64,000 nucleotides of DNA from Clarkia xantiana subsp. parviflora (GCA_036873135.1 JAPTYO010000004.1:34319105-34383104); one strand, 5' to 3'; positions 34,186-46,280 are shown, numbered from the stretch's first letter. Notes: a model not told the origin generated them from the sequence alone. Program-made: numbers and translations.

Positions 34186-35926
34186 ATGCCTTCTACTCGT
34201 TCAATGGCGGCTGGCAAGCAAAGAAGACAAGGACAATTTGGTGGTTCCCGTCATCCTGCTGCGACGACTTTGAATTCACCACCGGAGCGCGAGGAGGACC
34301 AGAATCTTCCTGCTGCTTAGGTCTCCCAGACAAGGGGGCATAATGAAGGTCCCGAAGATGCTGCTGCTCAAAACCAGGGAAACAGGGAGCAGGTGGCTCC
34401 TCCAGCTGCGGACCTGACGAGGGCTGTGGCGGAAGCCATGCCAATGTTTTTTTGCAGCTGTGGAGGCCCTCTTAGATCGGAGAGAAGCTGCGAGGAGGCA
34501 AGAGGAGATGCCTCCGCTAGAAGAGGAAGCGCCCCCGCCAGCGGAGGTTCAGAATGCTCAGGAGGTCCAGCCCCGAAGCCAGGGCAGGAATAGGGAGTCC
34601 ATTCAGCCAGAGCGATTCGTGGTCGATGGGCCAGGACCAGTGCAGCACAGGACCATTCCCCTTAATGGTCCCATCACCCCCGATCAGGTGGTGAAGATCG
34701 TAAACATCTGCATGGGAGAGCAGAAGCCGCTGGTGTCGGAGCTGAGGGATCGATCCACCCATCCCTTCGTTCCTCGACTCATAGACACCCTTGCCCCGCC
34801 AGGACTGGGTATCCCCACGATTAAGGAGTACGATGGCGAGGGAGATCCGGTTCGTCATGTTCAGAAGCACCTCATGGCGTGTTTGAGCAGAGCCCCGAAT
34901 GAGGATATTGTGTGTACGTTGTTCCCGAACACACTGGGCGAGAGAGCCCTAACCTGGTTCTTCAGTCTGCCCCCAGGCTGCATCACTTGCTGGGCTGATA
35001 TGCACGACCGCTTCATTCAGCAGTACCAAGGTCGCAGACGTTTGCTGAAGAGTGTGAGGTCCCTGACCCAGGTGGTACATAGGCCCGATGAGTCGTTGGC
35101 GCACTATTACCAGCGATACACGGCTAGCGTGGCGGAGATTGACGAGGAAATTTCGGAGGGTGAAACCATCCGCACCTTCATTCGGAACCTAACAGCCCCT
35201 TACGGTTCCGACCTGATGCACAACGTGGCTGAGAAGGCTGTGTGGAATATGGAGGCACTGCAGAAGCGGGTAAAGCGGCAAATCGATGTCCAGGAATCGA
35301 AGATAGCCGCTGGAGAGCTCGAGCCCCCGAAGTCGAATAAGGGAAAGCAGTCGGCCAAACCTTTAGACGAGCGTAAGTCGAAGGATAAAGCCGAAGGAAG
35401 TCGGGGTCGAGGTCGCTCTAATCGGAGGGATGATAGGCGTTCCTCAAAAAAGGACAGGCGGGAGGATCATGACATTCCTCTCAACAGCTCTATGGCGGAG
35501 GTGCTGACGGTCATGGAGCGGCATGGTATATCTAGGTACCCCCCGAAGAAGGAAGGAGAGTTCTTGGGATCCCGCACAGATCGCTACTGTCGATTCAATC
35601 GCGCGAATGGCCACGACACCAGTCACTGTCGGGAGTTGAAGAAGGAGATCGAAAAGCTGATCCAGAAAGGGAAGCTTAAGGAATTTGTCGGCGATAAGCG
35701 GTGTCGATCCCGCTCTCGATCCCGATCACGGTCCCGTTCCCGATCCCGTGATCGGTCCCCAAAGAAGAAGAGGTCCGACCCGGAGTCTTCCGGTGCCCGT
35801 AAGGAGAAGCGAGGCACAATCAACGTGATTCACGGAGGGTTTTCCGCAGGGGGTGATACCTCGTCCTCCCGAGAGGTTTATGCCTCTAGAATTCCTACTG
35901 CTGTGGTGTTGGGTAAGAGGTCCTGA
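34186..35926 (+). pseudogene. gag: Element G gag, interrupted
   Basis: The natural start is probably the ATG at 34186. The frame meets an in-frame TAG at 34318-34320, then changes frame at a run of seven T (34447-34453). From 34460 a 488-codon frame stays open to TGA at 35924. The Gag core motifs are IKEYDGEGDPVRHVQKHLM, ERALTWFFSLPPG, DESLAHYYQRYT and GETIRTFIRNL. The zinc-knuckle-like motif YCRFNRANGHDTSHC has Asn where the first His is expected. An Arg-Ser dipeptide run follows at about 35703-35757. Gag would form the particle; this copy would give only fragments. Confidence 0.85.
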
Positions 35927-36373
35927 TCTTGGACCCTGAAGGAAGAGATGGTGATCTCCTTTTCGTCGGAGGATCTCATAGGCGTGGAGACTCCGCACGA
36001 TGACACTCTGGTCGTGACCTTGGATGTGAACAGATACGAGATGAAACGGATTCTGATCGACGGAGGGAGCTCCTCCGATATTCTGTTCATGGATGCACTA
36101 GAGGCCATGGGGAAAACGAAGAAGGACCTGAAGGAAGCGAACTTCCCGATGGTCGGATTCTCTGGCTCCACCTCCTATCCGCTAGGGGTGATCACCCTAC
36201 CAGTGGAGTTTGGTAGCGGATGGAAATCAGAGAGGAGGAACGTGGAGTTTGTAGTGGTTGATTCCGCGGGGACTTACAACGCGATCATCGGGAGAACTAC
36301 CATCAACCCCCTGATGGCGGTTGCCTCGACTGTACACCAGAAAATGAAGTTCCCGACTGACCATGGAGTCTGA
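35927..36373 (+). pseudogene. pol: Element G protease region
   Basis: This is the same frame as gag, continued after the TGA at 35924. The Tat-type retropepsin region shows MKRILIDGGSSSDILFMDAL, with IDGGS at the active site as is usual in this lineage, then FPMVGFSGSTSYPLGVITLP and YNAIIGRTTINPL. It ends at a TGA at 36371-36373 inside a conserved HGVGEV-like context. The protease normally cleaves the Gag-Pol polyprotein. Confidence 0.82.
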
Positions 36374-37260
36374 GAGGTCAAGGGCGACCAGGTGGCTTCC
36401 CGAAAATGTTATGTCAACGCCACCCGAAGGAGGAGACGAGAGGCCATGACTGTCCTACAGACAGATACTGATCCCAGATAGGAGTTTGGGCGTCCCGCCC
36501 CCGTGGAGGATCTAAAAGCTAGATTGATGGACCTCAGAGAAAGGTGAAAATCGGGTCTGCTCTGACTGAGGAGACAGCCCGAAAATTGATTGAGCTGCTG
36601 AAGGAGTTCAAGGAGCTGTTTGCCTGGTCCCCGAGTGACATGCCAGGAATTAGCCCCGATGTAATCGTGCACGAATTGAAGATAGATCCCGCGATCAAAC
36701 CTTTCACGCAGAAAAGGCGTCCGATGGGCACAGACAAGAGGATCGCGATCCAGCAGGAGGTGGGCAGGTTACTCGATGCTGGGTTTATCAAAGAGCTCCG
36801 ATTCCAGACTTGGGTTGCTAATCCGGTACTGGTGGATGTGTGTTGATTTCCGCGATCTGAATAAGGCTTGCCCGAAGGACTGTTACCCGCTCCCGAGAAT
36901 CGACCAGCTGGTGGATGCCACGTCGGGACATGAGCTGTTGAGCTTCATGGATGCGTACTCGGGCTACAAGCAGATCAAGATGGCTAAGGAGGACGCTCCT
37001 CACACAGCATTTTACGCAGATAGTGACATCTACCACTACGATGTCATGCCTTTCGGGTTGATCAATGCCGGAGCAACCTACCAGCGGATGGTAAACAAGC
37101 TGTTCGGAGATATGCTAGGGGAGACCATGGAGGCTTATGTGGATGATATGCTGGTGAAGTCCCGACAGGCAGCGGATGAGGCTTCATCAGGTTCGTTTAA
37201 ACCCGACAAAATGCGCTTTCGGAGTCCACTCAGGGAAATTTTTGGGCTTCATGGTGAGCC
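36374..37260 (+). pseudogene. pol: Element G reverse transcriptase, frameshifted
   Basis: The RT fingers begin near 36544 (SALTEETARKLIELLKEFKE, PGISPDVIVHELKIDP). A frame change near 36830 leads to VDFRDLNKACPKDCYPLPRI, SFMDAYSGYKQIKM, MPFGLINAGATYQRMVN and the catalytic box AYVDDMLVKS, which is intact. A second frame change near 37180 leads into the thumb region. RT would copy element RNA to DNA; with two frameshifts and upstream stops it cannot be made here. Confidence 0.85.
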
Positions 37261-39716
37261 AAAGAGGAATTGAGGTGAACCCCGAGAAGCTGAGGGCGAT
37301 CGAGGAGATGCAGTCTCCGATAAACCATCGGGAGGTGCAAGTGCTGAATGGCCGGCTGGCTGCAATGAATCGCTTTCTGTCCAAGGCAAGTGACCGATCA
37401 ATGCCATTTTTCGAAGTCCTGAGGGCCAACAAAAAGTTTGAGTGGACCGCCAAATGTGAAGAAGCGTTCCAGGCACTCAATCAGCACCTCTGCACCCTCC
37501 CGCCGTTAGCGAAACTGGTTCCAGGCGAGCCGCTCTATCTTTATTTGGCTGTTTCTGAATTTTCCATTAGCTCTGTATTAGTGAAGGTTGTCGAGGGTAA
37601 TCAAGTCCCCGTCTATTATGTAAGCAAGGCGTTTGCCAAGTCTGAATTGAATTATCCTGCCGTTGAGAAGTATCTCTTTGCGCTGATTATAACTGCTTGG
37701 AAGCTGAGGCCTTATTTCCATGCACACGAGATTACTGTGCTGACGAACCAACCTCTGAAGCATTTTTTGAACCGACCGGATGCGTCGGGGAGATTAGTGA
37801 AGTGGGCAGTCGAGCTTAGTGAGTTTCGCATACACTTTGCTCCGAGAACGGCTATTAAGGGCCAGGCATTGGCGGATTTCATTGCAGAATCCACAGCCCC
37901 CGATCTGAAAGAAGCGGGCCCTGTAGAGGGGGCAACCATGGAGGTCCCGACAGAAGAACAACCAGAGAAGGCAGAGCAATCAGAACAGCCAAACGAGGAA
38001 AATACCTGGGAGATCTACACGGATGGCTCCTCAAGTTCAGACGGATCAGGAGCAGGCTTTGTGTTGATACCACCAGGCCAAGGTGAGCCGCTCCGATATG
38101 CCTTAGCTTTAACGTTTAAGGCCACGAACAACGAAGCAGAGTATGAGGCTCTTATCACGGGCCTGAAAATTGCCAAAGGTACGGGAGTTGCTCACTTGAA
38201 AGTAAAGTGTGACGCGGCCCTGATCGTAAACCAGGTTCAAGGGCGATACGAAGCGAAGAGCCCGATAATGAAGAAGTACCTGCGCGAGGTACAAACCTTG
38301 AAGGAGAGCTTTAAAAGCTTCGACATCGAGGCGATCCCGAGGGAGGAAAATGTGGAGGCAGACGCCTTGAGCAAATTTGCCCTGGGGGCACCCTTGGAGG
38401 AAAATCGGAAGGTACATTTCTTGGAGAAGGTGATCTTATCGACCACCGACCCAACACAGGTGTGTGCCATTGAAGCAAGATCGGAGGAGGAGCCCACTTG
38501 GATGACCCCGATAGTCGCATACCTGACTACGGGGGCAGTCCCCGATGATAGAGTAATAGCTGACAGGATACATCGGATCGTGGCTAATTACGTGATGTTG
38601 GACAATCAGCTATATAAGAAAGGCTGGTTCTCGACTCCGTACTTGAAGTGTGTGGCAGAGCCCGACACGAATCGAATCCTGAAGGAGGTGCATGAAGGGG
38701 CTCGATCCATTATGAGGAAAGTGCTGAACTTGGGCTATTATTGGCCTACGATGAGCAAGGAGGCGACGGCGTTTGTCCGATCCTGTGATGCGTGCCAGAG
38801 GTACGCCCCGAGTATTGTGGCCCCGGCTGCTAATCTGACATCCATCAAGAGCGCTTGGCCCTTCGCGCAGTGGGGTATCGACTTGGTGGGACCTCTTCCA
38901 CAAGCACAAGGTCAATGTAAGTATTTACTTGTAGCTATCGATTATTTTTCAAAATGGATAGAGGCAAAGGCATTGTCCAGAACGACGAGGAACCAGATCG
39001 TCAAGTTCCTCCAGACTCACATTGTGTCCAGATACGGGATTCCTAAGGTGGTGATCAGCGACAATGGTCCACCGTTTAACGGGTCTCAGGTGAAGGAGTA
39101 TTTGGAAGAGTTGAATATCGAGCATCGGACATCTTCTGTATGCCATGCTCAGACTAACGGCTAGGTTGAATCAGCCAACAAAATCGTGATGGATGGCCTG
39201 AAGAAAAGGGTCTATGCCTTGAAGGGCAAATGGCTGAACGAGCTGGAAAACGTGCTTTAGGCCGTTAGAACGACGCCCAAACGAGCAACTGGGGAGACTC
39301 CGTTTGGCCTAGTTTATGGCACGGAGGCTGTTGCTCCCGTGGAGGTGGCCGTAGCATCACATCAGATGAGATATTACGAACCTCTAACAAATGATGAAAT
39401 GAGACGTCTGGACTTAGACTTACTCGAAGAGAAGAGGCGGGAAGCCGACGAAGTCCAGGCTCGAATGCGTTTAGCGGCGGCCAGGTATTACAATCGGCGA
39501 GTTAAGTCCCGACAATTCTTCGTCGGGGAGCTGGTTTAGCGTCGCAACGAGTTTACCCTTTTGGATCGAATCGGCAAGATGTCACCAAAATGGGAAGGAC
39601 CTTACAAGGTCGTGGGGATGCCAGCCCCGAATGCATACAAGTTGGAAGACCTCGATGGCAGAGTATTAAAGCATTCTTTTAGTGGCGAACACTTGAAGAA
39701 ACACTATGCTCGATGA
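37176..39716 (+). pseudogene. pol: Element G RNase H (two domains) and integrase
   Basis: A single frame runs from 37176 to the natural stop at 39714-39716, broken only by three TAG codons (39162, 39258, 39537). It begins with the RT thumb (LNPTKCAFGVHSGKFLGFMV) and the ordinary Gypsy RNase H (PLYLYLAVSEFSISSVLVK). A second RNase H domain at about 38010-38390 shows IYTDGSSSSDGSGAGFVL, NNEAEYEALITGL and EADALSKF; this dual arrangement marks the Tat lineage. The integrase zinc finger (EVHEGARS...SCDACQRY) has lost its second His region. The core keeps its acidic residues in WGIDLVGPLP, ISDNGPPFNG and VESANK. Confidence 0.87.
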
Positions 39717-39950
39717 AAAGTCGCCTTAAGTGGTGCCCGATGAAAAGTCGCCTTAAGTGGTGCCCGATGAAAAGTCGCCTTAAGTGGTGCCCGATGAAAA
39801 GTCGCCTTAAGTGGTGCCCGATGAAAAGTCGCCTTAAGTGCTGCCCGATGAAAAGTCGCCTTGAGTGGCGCACGAGAAAAGTCGCCTCGAGTGGTGCACG
39901 AGAAAAGTCGTCTTGAGTGGTGCACGAGATTAAGTCATCTTAAGTGATGC
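39717..39950 (+). repeat. 26-bp minisatellite abutting the pol stop codon of element G
   Basis: About nine units of AAGTCGCCTTAAGTGGTGCCCGATGA begin immediately after the pol stop. Units contain CGATGA, as does the end of pol (CTCGATGA). More degenerate units (GTCTTAAGTGATGCATGAT) continue to about 40200. Confidence 0.9.
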
Positions 39951-40350
39951 ATGATTCTTAGATTTACTCTTAAGTGTTGTCAAAGTCGTCTTAAGTGATG
40001 CATGATTCTTAGATTTACTCTAAGTGTTGTCAAAGTCGTCTTAAGTGATGCACGAGGTTAAGCCGTCTTAAGTGATGCGTGATTCTTGATTCATTCTAAG
40101 TCTTGGAAAGTCGCCTTAAGTGGTGCATGATGGTAAGTCGCCTTAAGTGGTGCAAGTTAGTAAATCGTCTTAAGAGATGTATGAGAATATCTTAAGTGTC
40201 GAGGTTTCAACTTAAGGAAGTATAGTAAAGCCACTGGGAGAAGTGCAATGAAAGAATCGGAACCAAGAAAATCTGATATTAATAGGGCTCGAAGGCCCGA
40301 TGATTACAAAAGGAGGAGAATACAAGGATTATAGCGATAAGCAGTTAAGC

Positions 40351-40752
40351 CTAATCCTTGTTGGCGGCATCAACGGGAACAGGGTCCACAAGGTCTGTGG
40401 CAGAAGGCCCCACAGGATCAGCCGTTGGAGGATTGACTATCGGGGTCATGGGATCGAGGAGTTTTCGATGAAGAAGTAGCTCCTCTTCACTCTGAACTTG
40501 TGGTATGCATTTCCTGCCTTGAGCATCGGCTTCTCCGGAGGAGATGACGCATCCTTCCCGGAGAGCTGCATCATAAGCAGTGCTGAAAATTTCGTTCAGA
40601 ACATAGTCGAAGTTGAAGGGCTTCCTTCCCTCGAAACCAGATTCACTATCTGAAATCAGCCATTGAAAGGGACGTTAGGTTTTTCCGAAAAATTACAATC
40701 AAATTAAACAAAGATGAAGGCAAACAATAGAGAAGAAACCCTTACCTGACAT
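40351..40752 (-). CDS. Antisense two-exon gene of element G, open, about 101 residues
   Basis: On the minus strand exon 1 is only ATGTCAG (40752-40746). A 96-nt T-rich intron follows (40745-40650, GTAAGG...GATTTCAG), a good plant intron in length and composition. Exon 2 runs 40649-40351 to TAG. The spliced frame has 101 codons with no stop and begins MSDSESGFEGRKPFN. It is acidic and Pro-rich near the end (TADPVGPSATDLVDPVPVD). A TATA box lies 132 bp upstream. It occupies the site where Tat elements are known to carry antisense frames, but I recognise no domain. Its frame is open while the sense genes of the same copy are broken. Function is unknown; the gene model is by inspection. Confidence 0.6.
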
Positions 40753-40883
40753 GATAACTGGAGGTTGGAAGAATGAACCTGACATTGCCGGACAGATGAC
40801 CGGAGGAACACTAAGGTCTCAGGAGTTGCAGAGAGCTTTTGAAAATTCGTAGATGGTAAAAGGAAACTATACCCTGGGTAAGG

Positions 40884-40891
40884 GTTTTATA
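40884..40891 (-). promoter_or_regulatory. Putative TATA box of the antisense gene in element G
   Basis: The minus strand reads CGCCTATAAAACCCTTACCC, 132-139 bp before the ATG at 40752. The spacing leaves about 100 bp of 5' leader. Confidence 0.5.
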
Positions 40892-41271
40892 GGCGAAGAG
40901 GACAGTCGAAGGGGCGCTTTAATCTGAATCGTCGAAGTTGAAGCGTTCTGATCTGGACCGTTGAGACGAAACGTGCGGAACGGCAGCAGGTGCAATGATG
41001 AAATAGCCTGAAAAGCACTTTTCAGAAAAAGCAGACACAGAATCAGGCACGGGTACTGAGGACGTCACTTCATTATCCACTGCATTGAATGGCTGGGGAA
41101 CCGAGGAGTCCTTTCGGATTTGGCAGTTATCCACAGGGTAGTGAGGAAACGTAAACAAGAAGACTCACACTGGGTGATTATGACAAGAGAAAGATCCCAG
41201 ACTTCGACGTCGGGAAGTCGGGAGTTGAGAAGACACGACGAACTGTAAGTCCCTCATGTCTTGGGGGCAAA

Positions 41272-41988
41272 TGATGGGTTCTGCTATGTCCGTTAGGCCC
41301 TTTAACGGTGAGGAAACGGCAAATAGGCCCACTGGGCCCTAAAATGGAGGTTAAGAAGACCAAGGCGAAGGGTCCCGACAGAGGGAGTCCCGATGATGAA
41401 AGGTCCCGACAGAGTCGGACCAGATAGGCGAGCTGGAAGCTCCCGATGAGAAGCCTTTAAGTAGGCCCCGATGATGAATCCCTGAGAACGATTGGCCCTG
41501 TCACGATGACGAGGGGCCCCGAGCGGTGACATAACGAGATAACTCTGGAGTCCCCGATGTTAGTCGGGACTTGCTATCAGAGGTTGAGGCCAAGATACGC
41601 GGGGCGTGGCCGAGATACGCGGAACGTGGTTGAGATACACGGAGCGTGGCCGAGATACGTGGGGCGTGGCCGAGATAAACGAGATCATGGCCTAGATAGG
41701 CGGGATCACACCCGAGATACGCGGAATACGGGCTAACCACCCCAACGGTTCACCAAGTAACTGAGGTACCTCTCCGTCTATAAAAGGGCAGAGGTCACCT
41801 CAGGTCAATTACGTTGTGTTATACACCTTTGAGATTACTGCTTGCCAGTCCATACGAGATACTCATTTAAGCATCGGAGAGGGATTCTGGGTCACCGCCC
41901 GGTCTATCCCCTCTTTGCAGGACCACGTGGAGCGAAGGAGCTAGGATCGCCGTCAAAGACCGTACCAGAGTTCCACCGTGATCCAACA
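41272..41988 (+). repeat. Element G 3' LTR
   Basis: This 717-bp copy is preceded by the purine tract TCTTGGGGGCAAA at 41259-41271. It pairs with 33433-34149. Confidence 0.9.
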
Positions 41989-41993
41989 GGTCC

Positions 41994-42280
41994 TGCCATT
42001 GTTCATAGACAATTTGCACTTCCTTACTCCTATGACTTCAACTTGTGAGTTTTCACCAATGTATATCCTCTTAGAATCCTTTGCCAATCGTCTAAACTTG
42101 GGAAATAGTCCTTTGTCATTGGCTATGTGGTCCGTTGCACCTGAGTCAAAGTGTTTGTTAAAATTCCTAAAAGAGGTTAGTTCCCCAAATTGGCCAAAAT
42201 TTTGGCTAAGTGCTGAAAATTTATGAACATGATAGTAAGTAGAAATACTCCCCTCATGTATAGTAATCATTGTCTACATG
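41994..42280 (-). pseudogene. pol: Copia E protease fragment
   Basis: The minus strand encodes NKHFDSGATDHIAND, the Copia aspartic protease active-site region, followed by SQVEVIGVRKCKLSMNNG. It joins 33427 when G is removed. Upstream (higher coordinates) no Gag is visible: the Copia sequence stops at about 42280 and minisatellite begins, so Copia E is 5'-truncated. Confidence 0.82.
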
Positions 42281-42359
42281 TTGCACCATAGCGTAGATAG
42301 TGTGAGAACATGCTTGATGTTGATTGTTGATAGTTGATAATTGATCATTGTTATCTCCT

Positions 42360-43150
42360 TCATGATGAAACACTTAGAAAACGCTTCTCGGTAATCGACG
42401 CTTGTTACTTGACACGTGTTGTGTGTCATGTGCCGTCTGTCACCATGGTGAAACACTTAGAAAATATTTCTTGATAGTTGACGCTTGCTACTTGACATGT
42501 GTCGTCTGTCATGTGTCGTCTGCCACCATGGTGAAATACATAGAAAATATTTCTTGATTGTTGACACCCACTATCTGACATCTGCCATCATGGATAAATA
42601 CATAGAAAATATTTCTTGATTATTGACACCCGCTATTTGATATCTGCCACCATGGAGAAATACTTAGAAAATGTTTTTTGATAGTTGACACTTTGTCATA
42701 TGTCGACTGCTGACATAGTAGAGCACTTAGAAAATATTTCTTGATAGTCGACACTTTGTCATATGTCGACTACTGAAATAGTAGAGCACTTAGAAAATAT
42801 TTCTTGATAGTCGACACTTTGTCATATATCGACTGCTGCCATAGTGGAACACTTAGAAAATATTTATTGATAGTCGACACCTCGTCATATGTCGACTGCT
42901 GACATGGTGGAACACATAGAAAATATTCCTTGATAGTCGACATCTCGTCATATGTCGACTGCTGCCATAGTAGAACACTTAGAAAATATTCCTTGATAGT
43001 CGACACCTTGTCATATGTCGACTGCTGACATAGTGGAACACTTAGAAAATATTCCTTGATAATCGAAACCTTGTCATATGTCGACTGCTGACATAGTGGA
43101 ACACTTAGAAAATATTCCTTGATAGTCGACACATTGTCATATGTCGCACG
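42360..43150 (-). repeat. 63-bp tandem repeat in element C
   Basis: Units contain GTCGACTGCTGACATAGTGG, CACTTAGAAAATATTCCTTG and TAGTCGACACCTTGTCATAT. Three successive GTCGACTGCTG starts at 42891, 42954 and 43017 show the 63-bp spacing. Units decay toward 42360. The minus-strand frame across it is a repeat artefact. Confidence 0.85.
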
Positions 43151-43319
43151 CGTTGTTCACTGCGCGCGTTGCTCGTTGTGTACATGATCATAGCATGTGT
43201 GATGTAATATCTTGAACACTTAGAATTTCTCCTTTGTATGTCAACATACATGTCGTAGTCTTGCATTAACTGGCAAGTACATGTATGTATAAATGTTAGT
43301 GCCATAATCATATTCACAC

Positions 43320-43560
43320 TTGTTACCTTAAATGAAGGCGTAGTATCATGTAGACGCGTGTTGATTACGTAGAACACGTAGGTGTCGGGATGAGGCCCAT
43401 GCTGACATAGAGTTTTATGTAGATGCGCGTAGATCACATAAAACATGTGAGTGTCGGGACGAGGCCCATGTTGACATAGAGTCTCATGTAGATGCGCGTA
43501 GATCACATAAAACATGTGAGTGTCGGGATGAGGCCCATGTTGACATAGAGTTATCCCCCG
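43320..43560 (-). repeat. About 66-69-bp tandem repeat in element C
   Basis: Three units contain GTGTCGGGAYGAGGCCCATG and TGACATAGAGT, preceded by GCGTAGATCACATAAAACAT. Confidence 0.8.
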
Positions 43561-44693
43561 AGGGGGATGTTCGCTATATGATGTATAGAGACTAACAAGT
43601 TTGTAGATATGTAGTTGTCTCCATTAGGAGAGAGTTCATTCCTTAGTGCTTGCATTGATGACTGTTGCGTATACACGCGCTGATCAAGTTGTTGTTCATT
43701 CTTGTAGACTGAGTTTTCAAAGCGTATCTTCCAGAGTACACATCTAGACTTAGCTGATTTTGCGGACATGATAGCCGCTTAGAGACGTGCGGACATGATA
43801 GCCGCTTAACCCTGAAGTAGTAGATCTTATGTTGGCATGTCGACACGTGCGTACGCGTACTCGCGATCATGGCAGTTATACTTATCATTTGGAAATGAGT
43901 TGTTACATCTCCTATTGACGTGTCAGAGCATGAGCGTACTATGCCATGTTTATTGCTACTATCTTTAGTTTCTGAACGAGAGGTGTTGCTTCCTCCCTCA
44001 ATGCGTCGGCACACGCGTGTTGCGCTTTGACGTCTCCAAAATTAGTTCTTGAACAACACGTTGCCTTCCTCTTAGGGTGTTGACACGTGCCCTTGAGAGT
44101 GATACTTTCCAGAATCCGGTAAGATAATGGTCTTCTCGCCTTTCTGGGTCTGGGTCAGGGTCGAGGTCGACTTAGCGTCGTCACTGTCAACAATACTCTT
44201 ACTTGATCAGGAATAAAGTGATCCGACTTCGAGATTCGTCCCTCGAGTCACTTCAAGCGATATGAGTCTACTGCTGGTGGCGAGTCATCGAAGGTTCTTT
44301 CCCACAATAGAGGGAAATATGTTAGGTTTAGAATCATCCGCCTGCTCTTTCTACCCCCGGGTCGAGGGGCGAATTTCGACAGAGAAGCCGATTTGAAAGG
44401 GTATGCTGCCTATGTTGTGGATCATCCCTTGAACTTGTCACGTTTATATTTCTTGTTTGCTTCTTTGATGATAGTACTGCTGAGGGATCGCGCGCGTGCT
44501 GATGGATCTTACGCGTGTTGAAAAGGCGTGCGTATGCATGTTTGCTTTGCCCTTGTGCGTCTTGCTTGCTTTATCCATGTGAGTATCATTCTTTGCTCCT
44601 TTGTATTTTTGCTCCAAGAAGCATGATATTGTTTGATATGCAATGGATAGAGCGAACAAGAAAGCTTGCTGCTTGGATGCTAAGGTTGTTGGA

Positions 44694-44834
44694 TTTAAGG
44701 CTTCTGCCTTTGTTTAAAAGGCTCGAGTTACTGCCCTTGAATCCGAGATGACTGTCCTTTGCAAGAAGGTTGCTGATGATAGCGAGGTGCGCAATTATTT
44801 TGCGATGACATCTAGACAGGCGTTGGCATCTTGA
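44694..44834 (+). pseudogene. Remnant of antisense coiled-coil gene in element C
   Basis: Plus strand is antisense to C. The frame reads FKASAFV, a stop, then KARVTALESEMTVLCKKVAD and EVRNYFAMTSRQALAS, ending at TGA. The heptad pattern resembles the coiled-coil part of the antisense genes in B and F. No flanking exon could be resolved. Confidence 0.45.
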
Positions 44835-45799
44835 TGTATGATTTATGCAAGGTGTGTATACTCTTGCTCCCGTGCTTTTGTTTGGTCAATCTTGGTATAT
44901 TTGCTAAGTCTGCCACTGATCATGTAGCACCCTTGCGCACTCAAAGTGCGGTTTGCACATCGTGCTAATGTTTGTGTTTGTTGATGATGATTTTTGAATC
45001 GCATCTTGTTATTATGTTAGTCGTTGTATACACAGGTTTGGTATTAGGAAGTTGTTCGCAGCAATGGTCGAACCTTGAAACTCTTCATAGGGTATATGAG
45101 TAAACATGTATGTCCTGCAAGCATTGGCTAATATACATGTATAGGTGTTAGTACCATAATTATATATGTACTGTTACCCTAAATATTCACGCATTGCCAT
45201 GTTGGTCATGCATGTAGATGTCGTTTAGGCGTGTATTATATAGGTCTCGTGGGCGCATACGTAAGGGTCGTATAGGCTATGTAGATGTTGAGTGGGGCAT
45301 ACCACTTGCATGTTGTACTAGGTTGGTTGTGTTTGATCTACCAAGCTTTATACATAGTTGTTGTTCCCCATGTTTGGATTGAGGTCATGCTGGGTGTTGT
45401 TCCCTGAACCTTTTATATATACATTTGACGCTGTCGAATAGACCTGTCATGATCATAGTAGAAATGCATGATAACTCGTTATTAATGTTTCATACCTTGT
45501 GTTACCATAGTTGTCCATATATATTGTATTTGCATGATAGGATTGATTTCCTTGTTGTAATGGATATAACATCCGTAGCTGTGATAATAAGATGTGCATC
45601 GCTATGTGTCATGAGTGCCCATCTTGTTTTGATATCCAAGGAATGGCATGATGAGTGTATTGAGTACTTGTCATGTTTATAGATAGTAACATACAAGACC
45701 ATAAGATAGCAATGCGTTTGGTGTTGGCACATGGCACGAGGGCACTTGGCACGTAGTAGAGTCGTCTTGACGATTCAAGACCTTAGTTTATACCGTCTC

Positions 45800-46280
45800 T
45801 TAGTTCCAATCTAAGACGACGTTGTGACAAGACGCTACTTGTTCTATACTATGCGTTTTTCCATCCGTCGCTTGGGCACACCCCGCGTGACGTTGTTGCA
45901 AAGCTTTCCATGGTTAGACCCGTACTTACTTTGTGATGCTACTACGTCTCAACTTGGTTAATCCAATGGATGAGACAAAGGTCGTATCCATACTCCTTGT
46001 AGTTTTTTACCGTGTCTTGAACCATTTCAAGGCGACGTTGTGGCAAGATGCTACTTGCACTATGCTATGCGTTTTTCCATCCGTCAGTTGGGAACACCCC
46101 GCGTGATGTTGTTGCAAGACTTTCCATGGTTAGACCCGTACTTACCTTGCGATGCTACTGCACCTCTCCATGGTTAGTCCAGAAGGGTTGTACAAGACCA
46201 CTTTAGAGTGACTTGCAGTTTTTACCGTCTCTTGGTCCACTCCAAGGCGACGTTGTGGCAAGACACTACTTGCTGAATTT
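45800..46280 (-). repeat. About 210-bp tandem repeat in element C
   Basis: Near 45820, 46030 and 46240 the words AAG(A/G)CGACGTTGTG(A/G)CAAGA and GCTACTTG recur. Two of the copies continue with GCGTTTTTCCATCCGTC and TTTCCATGGTTAGACCCGTA. Confidence 0.7.

Larger units (their letters stand above)
33433..41988 (+). mobile_element. Element G: Gypsy (Tat lineage) retrotransposon, complete layout but decayed
   Basis: Two 717-bp LTRs (33433-34149 and 41272-41988) start TGATGGGTTCTGC and end GATCCAACA. By eye they differ at about 15 positions (about 2%). The TSD GGTCC is perfect (33428-33432 and 41989-41993). A PBS TTGGCGCCGTCTGTGGGAA follows the 5' LTR, and a purine tract TCTTGGGGGCAAA precedes the 3' LTR. 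The order gag, PR, RT, RNase H, second RNase H, IN, then a 3' region with an antisense gene, is that of the Tat lineage. Stops and frameshifts make this copy non-autonomous now. Confidence 0.92.

Noticed and set aside
39679..39925. Frames with repeated Arg-Leu-Phe-Ile-Gly-His or Lys-Ser-Arg-Leu-Lys-Trp
   Set aside because: They are translation of the 26-bp array after pol of G.
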